Source of the DNA: Pseudomonas sp. PIC25
Lineage (GTDB): Bacteria; Pseudomonadota; Gammaproteobacteria; Pseudomonadales; Pseudomonadaceae
Assembly: GCF_002286785.1 (NCBI RefSeq)
Contig: NZ_MUJY01000040.1
Coordinates: 1 to 64,000 of the forward strand
Length of the DNA: 64,000 nt
Reading direction: 5' to 3'
Shown: piece after piece, positions 17,636-25,656 of the stretch
How positions within the stretch are numbered: the first letter of the stretch is position 1
How the letters are laid out: each line of letters starts with the position of its first letter
Made by a program: the position numbers and the translations under genes
The notes under the pieces: generated by a model
Seen by the model: only the letters and a program-made list of their open reading frames with translations
What the model was told of the DNA's origin: nothing
The model's database searches: none

Positions 17636-18736
17636 TCAGAAATCCAATGCTGCCATGCGCCCATCCAGCACCAGCAACGCGGCGAGGAGGAAGAAGCTGG
17701 AGCAGGCCGACTCCACCAACACCTCGCCCTCGCGGGTGCGGTAGCGCATGCCGCCGAAGAGGCCCGGTGTCGCGCCGCCGACCGTGACGTACCGACTGCG
17801 CACCACCGCCGCCAGCAGGCGCTCGGCGTGTTCGTGCCAGGGCTCGAGCTGGCCGGGCTGGCCGTCGAGGCCGAGCATGGCCAGGGCGGCGATTACCGCG
17901 GCGGAGGGATCGTCGCCTGCGTCGGGGTGGTCCAGGCGGTTCGCCGGCAAGGGTTCGGGGCGCGTTTCCAGCCAGTATTCGCAGGCCCTGCGGGCCTCGC
18001 TCAGAAAGGGTTCGCCATAGAGCCCGGCGGCCTGGACCAACCCGAGCATCGCCCAGGCCTGGCCACGCGACCACAACCCAGCCTGCTCCTCCGGCACTAC
18101 CCGCTCCTCCCGGCAGTGCACGCTGCCGCAGTAGGCGCCGCGCCAAGTGCCGCAGGCGGCCAGGGTGCCTTGCAGGTGCTGGCCGGCGAGGTCGCGCACA
18201 GCGCACTGCGGGTGCCGCGCCAGCAGGCGCAGGGTCGGGGCCAGGGTGTCGATGGCGATGCGCCGGTCGCCGTCCGGCCCGCCGCCCATGTCGGTGCCCA
18301 GGGGAATGCAGCCCAGCGCGCGACTGAAAGCCGCCGCCAAGGCCGCACCGGCTTGGTCCAGCAGTTGACGGGACTCGAGGTGCTCGAACCAGAGCTCCCC
18401 CGGCGCCAGGCCGTACCAGAAGATCATGCTGCGGTTGAGGGTCGGCGCCTCCAGCTTGGACACCAGCCGTTGGCCGATTCGGATCGCCTTGTCGCGGTCC
18501 GAAGAGGCGCCGGTGACCCGTGCCCGCAACCACCAGAGCCCGGCCCAGAAGCCACCCAGCCAGGACCCACCGGACGATACCGACCAGCGATCCTCCAGCC
18601 CCGGCGAGTACAGCGGGAAATCCTTGCCGCATGCCCGTTCGATCCCTTCCAGGCGCAGCAGCAGCGAGTCGATGGCCCGGGTACGCTCCGCCCGGCTCAG
18701 CGTGGTCGAAGCAACCTCATGCAACATGCCGTTCAT
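17636..18736 (-). CDS. Six-hairpin (alpha/alpha)6 glycosidase-like protein (GH88/GH105-like)
   Basis: A 366-residue soluble protein with the hallmark WSRGQAWAMLGLVQA of unsaturated-glucuronyl hydrolases and related six-hairpin proteins, plus GTDMGGGPDGDRRIAIDTLAP and the repeating helix pairs of an (alpha/alpha)6 barrel. No signal peptide is seen. The start is set by an ATGA overlap with the preceding MFS gene, so it is the last gene of the operon running from 24.8 kb. A carbohydrate hydrolase is unexpected in a metallophore operon; it could act on a non-sugar or glycosylated intermediate. Function is therefore open; only the fold assignment is reasonably firm. Confidence 0.72.
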   Translation of the reverse strand: MNGMLHEVASTTLSRAERTRAIDSLLLRLEGIERACGKDFPLYSPGLEDRWSVSSGGSWLGGFWAGLWWLRARVTGASSDRDKAIRIGQRLVSKLEAPTLNRSMIFWYGLAPGELWFEHLESRQLLDQAGAALAAAFSRALGCIPLGTDMGGGPDGDRRIAIDTLAPTLRLLARHPQCAVRDLAGQHLQGTLAACGTWRGAYCGSVHCREERVVPEEQAGLWSRGQAWAMLGLVQAAGLYGEPFLSEARRACEYWLETRPEPLPANRLDHPDAGDDPSAAVIAALAMLGLDGQPGQLEPWHEHAERLLAAVVRSRYVTVGGATPGLFGGMRYRTREGEVLVESACSSFFLLAALLVLDGRMAALDF

Positions 18737-19965
18737 TTCGCACCCGCAGGATTGGACAGCACCTCGGCGCCAGCGTCGACCGAACGCCGCGCCCGCACCA
18801 GCAACAGCGCCAGCAGGCAACCCAGCGCCAGCACGCCGATCAACGCAGCCCAGGCGCCATCGAAGCCCCAGGGACCGGCGGACAGCGCACCGAAGCTCGG
18901 CGGACCGAAGGCGAAGCCGCCGAAGAAGCCCACCGAAAGCATGCCCGCCGAGGTGGCCGGAGTACCGAAGGCGCGGTCGCGCAGCAGCATGCTCATGGCA
19001 ATAGCGTTAGTGGCCACCGCCGTCAGGCCGATGCCGATGGTCCCGGCCCAGAGCATCCAATGTCGCTCCGGGGTCGCCTGCGCGGTCACGCCGATGGCGC
19101 AGGCGGCCAGGGCCAGGAGGATCAGCAGCAGCCAGGATTCGTCACGCATCCGCCCGCCGATGGGCGTGAGCACCACGCGGGCGAGGATGCCCATTACGCC
19201 GAATACCGCCACCAGGCTGCCGGCCACCACCGAGGACATACCTTGGCGGGTAGCGAACACGCCGAGGAAGGTGATGTAGGCGGATAACGCGACGCCCGCA
19301 CAAAGCTGGATCGCCATCAGCAGCGCCAGCACCCGGCTCGGCCGAGCCAGGCCAAAGCTGGCCGGCTTGCCCGCTGCCGCCTTCGGTGCGATGCGCGGGG
19401 CGCCCAGGGCCAGCAGCATGCCCAGCGGTACCAGCAGCAACAAGGCCGCGCGCCAACCGAACTGCTGAGCGATGCCGGGCAGCACCAGCCCGGCGAACAG
19501 CGCCGCGACCTGCACCCCCGCCTGCTTCAGGCCCACCACCGCCGCCTTTTTCTGCGGCAGCACCCGTTCGGCGATCAGCAGGTTGGTCGCCGGGTTGGAC
19601 AGGGCCTGAGCGATGCCGCACACCGCCACCGCCAGCACCACCCCGCCGAAGCCGGGCGCCACACCGATCAGGCCGTAGGCCAGGGTCGCCACCAGAAACA
19701 GCAGCGCCAGCGCACGCCGGGAGCCCAGGCGATTGACCAGCGGCCCGGCCCACAGCGACAGCAGCGCGGCGAAACCGAAGGCACTCATGGTCAGGTAGCC
19801 GAGCCAGCCGGGCGCCACGCTCAGGTCCGTCACCAGGAACGGACCGAGGGTGCCGATGGCATAGAAGATCAGCATCGGCAGCGCCATCGCGCCGGTCAGC
19901 ACGGTACGCAGCAGGAAGGCATCCAGCGCGCTGTCGGCGGCCGGCGGGGAAGTGTCGGGGGTCAT
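18733..19965 (-). CDS. MFS transporter, probable exporter of the cluster product
   Basis: A 410-residue protein with twelve hydrophobic segments and the MFS loop 2-3 motif (GPLVNRLGSRRALALLF). The closest general type is the CynX/NNP-like MFS family. It begins 12 bases after the acyl-CoA dehydrogenase stop and overlaps the glycosidase-like gene by ATGA, so it belongs to the same operon as the biosynthetic enzymes. Grouping with enzymes rather than with the receptor suggests export of the product, but direction cannot be read from sequence. Confidence 0.85.
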   Translation of the reverse strand: MTPDTSPPAADSALDAFLLRTVLTGAMALPMLIFYAIGTLGPFLVTDLSVAPGWLGYLTMSAFGFAALLSLWAGPLVNRLGSRRALALLFLVATLAYGLIGVAPGFGGVVLAVAVCGIAQALSNPATNLLIAERVLPQKKAAVVGLKQAGVQVAALFAGLVLPGIAQQFGWRAALLLLVPLGMLLALGAPRIAPKAAAGKPASFGLARPSRVLALLMAIQLCAGVALSAYITFLGVFATRQGMSSVVAGSLVAVFGVMGILARVVLTPIGGRMRDESWLLLILLALAACAIGVTAQATPERHWMLWAGTIGIGLTAVATNAIAMSMLLRDRAFGTPATSAGMLSVGFFGGFAFGPPSFGALSAGPWGFDGAWAALIGVLALGCLLALLLVRARRSVDAGAEVLSNPAGAK

Positions 19966-19977
19966 GGCATTACCTCG

Positions 19978-21192
19978 TTACTGCGCTGCCGGGGTTCCGG
20001 TCAGCGACGGCCAGTCGAAATCCAGGCTGTCCGCGTCCTGGTAAGCATCCAGCAGACGGCGGCCGACCGCGCTGACCAGGGCGTCGTCGGTGCCGTCGAG
20101 GATGTGCGTGGCGCGTGCCGCCCGGTAGATGCCGGACAGCGGCGTCAGACTGCTCAGCCCCTCGGCGCCGTAGACCTGGATCGCCGAGTCCACCGTTCGG
20201 CTGAGCGCCTGGGAAGCAGCGACCTTGGCCACGTTGACCTCGATGGCGTTGGCCACCCCGGCATCGAACTTGCGCGCCGCGTCGCGCAGCAGGCCACGGG
20301 CGCTGGCGATAGCCTGGTAGGCCTCGAACACGCGCAGACGCACCAGTTGCTTGCCGCCCAGCCGCGCCTGCTCGCCGCGTGCCGAACGGATGCGCGTGCA
20401 CATCAGGTCGAAGCTGCGTTGCGCCAGGCCCAGCCAGTGCACGGCACGCAGCAGTCGGCCGAGGCCGAGGCGCTCCTGCATCAGCGCCAGGCCGGCACCG
20501 GGCTGGCCGAGCAGGTTGTGCCGGGGTACGCGCACGCCGTCGAAGACGATCTCGCACTGCCCCTGGAAGCGGCCGAGGATGTCCACCTCGCGGGCGATGG
20601 AGAAGCCGGGCGCATCGGTAGGTACCAGGATCATCGACAGCGCCCCGTCCACGCCAGCGCCTTCGGTACGCGCCACCACGGTGACGAAGGTGGCGCGGTC
20701 GGCGCGGCAGATGAACCACTTGCGTCCGTCCAGGCGCCAGTGGTCGCCCTCCGCCGTGGCGGTGGTGGCGATGGTCGCCGGGATCGAGCCGATGCTGTCC
20801 GGCTCGGACATGCCGTAGGCGGACACCCCTTCCCCGGTGAGCAACGGCGAAAGGAAGGCGGCGCGGACTTCCGCACCGCCGTGGCGCGTCAGCATGTGCG
20901 TGTCGAGGGCGAGTTCCGTGCCGAAGATTGCCCCGCCATATTCGGAGCGCCCCTCCTGCTCGGCCACCGCCAGGTACGCCTCCAGGCTGCTCATCCGCCC
21001 CGGGTAGAACAGGCCCCAGAGACCTTGCTCGCGGGCAGCGGCGGTCAGTTCGTCCTGGCAGGCCCTGGCGCTTTCGCGCGGGCCGGCCAGCTCGGCTTCG
21101 CGGGGCAGGATGCGCTCGTCCACGAACGTCCGGACCCGCTTTGCCAGTTCCAGTGCGCCCTCGGCAGGACGCGATTGCAAAGGCTGGTTCAT
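19978..21192 (-). CDS. Acyl-CoA dehydrogenase-family flavoprotein
   Basis: A 404-residue protein with the three-domain acyl-CoA dehydrogenase fold: helical N terminus, middle beta domain (SAYGMSEPDSIGSIPATIATTA, KWFICRADRATFVTVVART) and C-terminal helical domain (QVYGAEGLSSLTPLSGIYRAARATHILDGTDDAL). It would use FAD to oxidise an acyl thioester to the 2-enoyl form. A GAGGAAC Shine-Dalgarno precedes the ATG. Homologous proteins occur in thioquinolobactin (QbsK) and pyridine-dithiocarboxylate clusters as I recall. Here an enoyl thioester product would also fit the neighbouring PigE-like reductase. Confidence 0.88.
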   Translation of the reverse strand: MNQPLQSRPAEGALELAKRVRTFVDERILPREAELAGPRESARACQDELTAAAREQGLWGLFYPGRMSSLEAYLAVAEQEGRSEYGGAIFGTELALDTHMLTRHGGAEVRAAFLSPLLTGEGVSAYGMSEPDSIGSIPATIATTATAEGDHWRLDGRKWFICRADRATFVTVVARTEGAGVDGALSMILVPTDAPGFSIAREVDILGRFQGQCEIVFDGVRVPRHNLLGQPGAGLALMQERLGLGRLLRAVHWLGLAQRSFDLMCTRIRSARGEQARLGGKQLVRLRVFEAYQAIASARGLLRDAARKFDAGVANAIEVNVAKVAASQALSRTVDSAIQVYGAEGLSSLTPLSGIYRAARATHILDGTDDALVSAVGRRLLDAYQDADSLDFDWPSLTGTPAAQ

Positions 21193-21257
21193 GTTCGGTT
21201 CCTCAGAGGATGTAAAAAATCGAAGACCTCAGTCGGCAAGAGTTTTTTCACACCCTC

Positions 21258-22907
21258 TCAGCAGGCGATGCCCACACCGCTTTCGAGGAAGGCGACTTCG
21301 GCGGCCAGCGCCTTCTTGTCCACCTTGCCGGCCGGACTCAGCGGCAGGTGCCGGTAGAAGCGCAGGTACTCGGGCAGCTTGTTCACTTCCAGCCCCTGCT
21401 GCCGCAGGTAGTCGGTCAGTTCGGCGAGGGAGAAGCGCGGCGCGCCCTCGCGCAGGGTCACGCAGATGCACACGCGCTGGCCGAGGTCCGGGTCCGGCAC
21501 CGGTACGCAGGCGGCGCTGACCACGTCGGGATGGCCGGTGGCGAGCATCTCGATCTGCACCGGGCTGATGTTCTGCCCGCCACGGATGATGATGTCCTTC
21601 TTGCGACCGGCCAGGACCAGATAGCCGTCGCGGTCGATGTAGCCGAGGTCGCCGGTGCATACCCAGCCTTCGGCGTCGCGGTAGCGGGCGTCCAGTTCCG
21701 GCGCGTTGACGTACTGCATCGGGCTCAACGGCCCGCGCGCCTTGATCTCGCCGACCTCGCCCTGGGGCAGTTCGACGCCCTGATCGTCGACGATACGGAT
21801 TTCGCAGACGCTCGGGTTGGGCCGGCCGACGCTGCGCAGCACCACTTCCAGCGGATCGTCCAGGGTGTTGTGGCAGTTCACCCCGTCGGCCGAGCCGTAC
21901 AGGCTGATGAAGCCGCAGCCGAATGCCTCGACGCAGCGACGCACGCTGGCCTCGTCGATCAGCGAACCGCCGCTGATCAGGCCGACCAGGCTGGATTTGT
22001 CCACCTCGGCCAGCAGCGGATCGGCGGCGATGCGCTGGAGCATGGTGGGGACACCGAGGATATGGGTGGGACGCAGGGTCTCGATGGCGCGGATCGCCGC
22101 CGGCACGTCGAACTTCGGCAGGACGACGATGGAGCCGCCCAACCAGGACAGACTGCCGAAGGTGGCGGTGGAACCGAACGAGGAGCCCAGCGGCACCAGG
22201 TACATCCCCCGGAAGCTCTCGCCGTCCTCATGCAGGCGCTGGAGGAAGCGGCCACGGCCGCCGACCAGGGCGTTGTGCGAGTAGGCCACCAGCTTCGGCT
22301 CCGATTCGGTACCGGAAGACACCAGCAGGCGCACCGGCGAGTTCGGGCAAACCTTGGGCAGCGTCTCGGTGCCCAGCGGCTCCGCGTCCATTAGCCGGTC
22401 CAGCGACGACCAGCCGCGCCGTGCCTCGCCCTCGACGATGAGGATGCGCAGCGACAGCAGAGTCGGACGCAGGGATTCGATCAGCTCGCACAGGTCGATG
22501 CCGCCGAACTCGGCCGGCACCACCACTGCGCGGGCGTCGCAGCGGCGCAGCAGGGATTCGATGTCCAGCCGCCCGCGCCCCGGCGGGAACGGCGCGACCA
22601 CCGCGCCGAGGGCGGCGGCGGCCAGGTCGATGGCACAGCAGCGCCAACTGTTGGTGAGCTGGTAGGCGACCACGTCGCCCGGCACGATGCCCTGGGCGCG
22701 CAGGCCGGCGGCCAGGCGCAGGGAGCGGTCGAGCAGTTCGCCGTAGCTGATGCTTTCCTCCGGCGACAGCACGGCGAGTTTCTCGGGATGACGCTCCGCA
22801 TGCTGGCGGAACAGTTGGAAAACCGATTTGTTCGGATAGGTTCCATTGCGCACCCACTCGCGGCGAACGTCCATGGGAACCAGATCGATGATGCCTGTGT
22901 TGTTCAT
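21258..22907 (-). CDS. AMP-dependent acid-CoA ligase / acyl-adenylating enzyme (PdtJ/QbsL-like)
   Basis: A 549-residue ANL-superfamily enzyme activating a carboxylate as acyl-AMP. The P-loop-like motif is LLVSSGTESEPK, the A5 region is FISLYGSADG, and the C-terminal hinge and core motifs are GWVCTGDLGYIDRDGY and GRKKDIIIRGGQNISP, ending with a catalytic Lys in PAGKVDKK. The open frame continues upstream to 23267, but the ATG at 22907 forms an ATGA overlap with the CaiB-type gene and begins the conserved domain, so I use that start. In thiocarboxylate siderophore pathways such an enzyme adenylates the acid that then receives sulfur from the ThiS-type carrier. Confidence 0.9.
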   Translation of the reverse strand: MNNTGIIDLVPMDVRREWVRNGTYPNKSVFQLFRQHAERHPEKLAVLSPEESISYGELLDRSLRLAAGLRAQGIVPGDVVAYQLTNSWRCCAIDLAAAALGAVVAPFPPGRGRLDIESLLRRCDARAVVVPAEFGGIDLCELIESLRPTLLSLRILIVEGEARRGWSSLDRLMDAEPLGTETLPKVCPNSPVRLLVSSGTESEPKLVAYSHNALVGGRGRFLQRLHEDGESFRGMYLVPLGSSFGSTATFGSLSWLGGSIVVLPKFDVPAAIRAIETLRPTHILGVPTMLQRIAADPLLAEVDKSSLVGLISGGSLIDEASVRRCVEAFGCGFISLYGSADGVNCHNTLDDPLEVVLRSVGRPNPSVCEIRIVDDQGVELPQGEVGEIKARGPLSPMQYVNAPELDARYRDAEGWVCTGDLGYIDRDGYLVLAGRKKDIIIRGGQNISPVQIEMLATGHPDVVSAACVPVPDPDLGQRVCICVTLREGAPRFSLAELTDYLRQQGLEVNKLPEYLRFYRHLPLSPAGKVDKKALAAEVAFLESGVGIAC

Positions 22908-24763
22908 GTGAAACTCCAGGGAGACTTGACCAGGGTGTAGGCTTCCGTACGCAAACACGGCGCTATCCGCCCGTCTTCGTGAACTGCCGACAGGTCTTCT
23001 CGAACGGCGGAAGCGGCCAGGCCGAACTCCCGCAAGAGGTTTTGCCAGGCCTGCGCATCGCGCGACGCCAGGCAGCGGACGATCTGCTCGTCGCGCAGCG
23101 CCGGCTCTGCATCCAGCGGGAAATCCAGGGCATAGCGCAGGCGCTCCACTTCGGCCGCATCGCGGCATTCGATGGCCAGCAGCCCGGCCGCGGTGGGGTA
23201 GACCCCGGCGACGGGCGGCTCGACCGGCGCCTTGCCGTCGCGCAGGGCCAGCAATTCGGCGGTGCACAGCAGGGTCGCGGCGCCGAGCAGCGAGCTGTCG
23301 ACCCGCCCCGCCTCGCCGCGCAGCCCGCGCTTGAGCAAGGCCACGCTGATGCCCTGGGCGGCGACCACGCCGCCCAGCACGTCCAGCACGGTGAACAGCG
23401 AGCCGCCAGCACTGGCCGAACGGCGGGCGATCTGACGGGCAACACCGGAATACGCCTGCACCATGAAGTCGGTGCCGGGCATGGCGTGCAGGCGGCAGTC
23501 CTCGCCCCAGCCGCCGGCATAGGCGTAGATCAGCGCGGGATTGACCCGCGCCAGGTCGGCGTGATCCAGGTTCAGTTCGGCGGCCTTGCCCGGCGCCCAG
23601 TTGTGCAGGAAGACATCGGCCTGGCTGGCCAGCTCCAGCAGCTCGGCGCGGCCACGGGCCGACTTGATGTCCAACTCACACACCTGCTTGTGGCGGTTCA
23701 ATGCGTCGAAGCGCACCGAGCAGCCATCCACCAAGGGCGGCATGCCGCGCAGCGGGTCGCCGCCAGGCAGCTCGATGCGGATTACCTCGGCGCCGAGCAG
23801 CGCCAGCAGGTGACCGGCCAGCGGTCCCTGGATGCGCCGGCAGGACTCGATCACCCGCAGGCCGCTCAGCGGCAGGTCGCCGCGCCCGCCCAGGGTGGTC
23901 GGCGGCAGGCCGCTGGCGCCGGGGGTGAAGTGCCAGGGGCCGTGCTCCAGCAGCAGCGGCAGATCGTCGTCTTCCAGCCGCTCGATCAGGCTGCGCAGCG
24001 GGCAGATGGACAACCCGGCCTCGGCGCAGCGCTCGGCAATCACTGCATAGGGCAGCCGCGCCAGCGCCTCCATCAACGCCACCGGCATCGGCGAAACCGC
24101 CTTGGCATAGCGCAACAGGAAGGCGCTCCAGCCCTTGCCGGCCAACTCGCCGGGAATGCCGAGACCGTTCCAGAAGCGCCGCCAGGGTTCGGCGTCCAGG
24201 GTCTCCAGCTCGAACACCACGCCATCGGCGGAGGTGAACGGCGGACGCTCATCCGGAGAGGTGCAGCCAGGCAGCAGCCGCTCGGCCCCTTCCGGCGCGG
24301 TGGCACCAGCCAGGTACTGGCCGATAGCGAGGGTTGCGGCGCCGGCCAGGGAGACGTCCACCCGGCTGTGGCCGCTGCCACGCAATTGGCCGACGGCGGC
24401 GGCGAAGGTGCCTTGCAGGGCCAGGCTGGCGGCCAGGGTGGACACATAGTCCACCCCCAACGGCCGCGCTCCGCCGCTGGCGCGGCCATGCACGGCCATC
24501 AGCCCGGAGGCGGCCTGTACGGTCAGTTCGCTGGCACCGTCCGGACGGCCGTCGGCCCAACCGAGCAGGCGCCCAGCGATGGGCGCAAGCCCCGGCACCT
24601 CGAAGCGGAAATCCAGCCCGTCGGCACAGGTGCCGGGCTGGAATACCACGCCGATACCCAGGGCACCTGCCTGGTTGAACACGGCCGATGCCGCGGGGAC
24701 GAAGGCCGTTGGGACATGAGCGAAAGCGCCGGACAGCGTGCATCCGGCCAGGGGAAAGGTCAT
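22904..24763 (-). CDS. CaiB/BaiF-family (class III) CoA-transferase, two-domain form
   Basis: A ~619-residue protein. The C-terminal ~310 residues are a clear class III CoA-transferase: LPLSGLRVIESCRRIQGPLAGH, LGAEVIRIELPGGDPLRGMP, DVFLHNWAPGKAAEL, and PGTDFMVQAYSG with the aspartate that forms the acyl anhydride. The N-terminal ~270 residues look like a diverged second copy of CaiB sequence (ATLAIGQYLAGA, LGVDYVSTLAASLALQG). The start is uncertain: 24763 is preferred because the alternative ATG at 24787 sits in the T-run of a terminator-like hairpin. It overlaps the AMP-ligase gene by ATGA. It may load or unload CoA on pathway acids. Confidence 0.83.
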   Translation of the reverse strand: MTFPLAGCTLSGAFAHVPTAFVPAASAVFNQAGALGIGVVFQPGTCADGLDFRFEVPGLAPIAGRLLGWADGRPDGASELTVQAASGLMAVHGRASGGARPLGVDYVSTLAASLALQGTFAAAVGQLRGSGHSRVDVSLAGAATLAIGQYLAGATAPEGAERLLPGCTSPDERPPFTSADGVVFELETLDAEPWRRFWNGLGIPGELAGKGWSAFLLRYAKAVSPMPVALMEALARLPYAVIAERCAEAGLSICPLRSLIERLEDDDLPLLLEHGPWHFTPGASGLPPTTLGGRGDLPLSGLRVIESCRRIQGPLAGHLLALLGAEVIRIELPGGDPLRGMPPLVDGCSVRFDALNRHKQVCELDIKSARGRAELLELASQADVFLHNWAPGKAAELNLDHADLARVNPALIYAYAGGWGEDCRLHAMPGTDFMVQAYSGVARQIARRSASAGGSLFTVLDVLGGVVAAQGISVALLKRGLRGEAGRVDSSLLGAATLLCTAELLALRDGKAPVEPPVAGVYPTAAGLLAIECRDAAEVERLRYALDFPLDAEPALRDEQIVRCLASRDAQAWQNLLREFGLAASAVREDLSAVHEDGRIAPCLRTEAYTLVKSPWSFT

Positions 24764-24788
24764 AGGGTTCACGCCGAATCGATCCATG

Positions 24789-24835
24789 AAAAAAACCCGC
24801 GTGCCGGCGAAACCGGGGAGGACCGGCGCCACGGG
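24789..24835 (-). terminator. Intrinsic terminator or attenuator inside the biosynthetic operon
   Basis: On the minus strand a GC-rich imperfect stem (CCCGTGGCGCCGG pairing with CCGGCACGCGGG) is followed directly by seven T residues. It lies in the 94-base gap between the sulfur-carrier gene and the CaiB-type gene, so it should reduce read-through from the sulfur module into the downstream enzymes, or act as a control point. Confidence 0.55.
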
Positions 24836-24857
24836 AAGGGAATGCGCGGGACGCCGA

Positions 24858-25130
24858 TCAACCACCGGCGACGGCGGGCAGGATGGTCACGTTGTCGCCA
24901 TCCTTCAGCGCCGTGCCCAGGTTGTCGGCGAAGCGGATGTCGTTGTCATTCACGTAGACGTTGACGAAACGGTGCATCTCGCCGCCGTCCAGCAGACGCT
25001 CCTTGATGCCGGGATACTGGCTGTCCATGCGCTCGATGAGCTCGCGCACGGTGGAGCCTTCGATCTCGATGCGCTTCTGGTCCTGGGTCAGCGGACGCAG
25101 CAGGGTGGGAATGGAAACGGAAACGGGCAT
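24858..25130 (-). CDS. ThiS/MoaD-type sulfur carrier protein (PdtH/QbsE-like)
   Basis: A 90-residue ubiquitin-fold carrier: MPVSVSIPTLLRPLTQDQKR, VNVYVNDNDIRF, GDNVTILPAVAGG, ending exactly in the Gly-Gly that is adenylated and converted to a thiocarboxylate. GGAG six bases upstream of the ATG supports the start; the longer open frame to 25397 has no such support. It is last of the MoeZ, JAMM, carrier trio. In the thioquinolobactin system the carrier is made with two extra residues after Gly-Gly that the JAMM protease removes; here no extension exists, so the carrier should be active as made. Confidence 0.92.
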   Translation of the reverse strand: MPVSVSIPTLLRPLTQDQKRIEIEGSTVRELIERMDSQYPGIKERLLDGGEMHRFVNVYVNDNDIRFADNLGTALKDGDNVTILPAVAGG

Positions 25131-25186
25131 GCCTGACTCCTTGGGCCTGTTGGCGAAAAACGATGGGATGAAGAAAAAGGGCCGGA

Positions 25187-25618
25187 TCAGCCGGCCAGGG
25201 CGGTGGGGTACTGCGCCACGGCCTGGATGGTTTCCTCGGTGGCCTTGCCGTCGACGATGCGGAAGCTGCGCACCGGCGCACCGGCGTTCTCGGCGGTGCA
25301 GAGAATCACGTAGTGCGCTTGGGGTTCGCCGGCCAGTCGGATGTCGTCGCGGCTGGGGTAGCCGGCCGAATGGGTATGCGAGTGGTAGATCACGCACGGC
25401 TCTTCGCCGAGCGCCTCCATTTCCCGCCAGACCCGCAGTTGTTCCTGCGGGTCGAACTGGAAGAAGGTCTCCGACTGCGCGACGTTGCGCATCGGAATCA
25501 TCCGGGTCGGCCGCCTGGAGCCGACCGGCCCGGCGATCACGCCGCAGGTTTCGATCGGGTGGTCTTCGCGCGCCTGGGCGAGCATGGCGTCGAGCAGTTC
25601 GGAAAGAATGATCAGCAT
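25187..25618 (-). CDS. JAMM/MPN+ metalloprotease (M67; PdtG/QbsD-like)
   Basis: A 143-residue zinc isopeptidase-like protein. The JAMM residues are visible: Glu23 in DHPIETCGVIAG, His79 and His81 in YHSHTHS, Ser89 and Asp92 in GYPSRDD, matching H-x-H-x7-S-x-x-D. The ATG at 25618 is preferred over a long upstream frame because it begins the fold and has GGGAG/AAGGA upstream. Family members cut after the Gly-Gly of ThiS-type carriers. Since the neighbouring carrier lacks anything to trim, this enzyme may release sulfur-carrier adducts or act on another carrier. Confidence 0.9.
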   Translation of the reverse strand: MLIILSELLDAMLAQAREDHPIETCGVIAGPVGSRRPTRMIPMRNVAQSETFFQFDPQEQLRVWREMEALGEEPCVIYHSHTHSAGYPSRDDIRLAGEPQAHYVILCTAENAGAPVRSFRIVDGKATEETIQAVAQYPTALAG

Positions 25619-25656
25619 GGCGTCCTTACTCCCGTGGTCGGGTGGTCCTGATCGAG

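Noticed and set aside
21258-23267. 669-codon start for the AMP ligase
   Set aside because: The extra N-terminal 120 codons overlap the CaiB-type gene and are not domain-like; the ATG at 22907 gives the normal length and an ATGA junction.
22979-24964. 661-codon open frame antisense to the CaiB-type gene
   Set aside because: Low-complexity Gln/Ala/Arg composition, no domain, and full overlap with a motif-bearing gene that is coupled to its neighbours.
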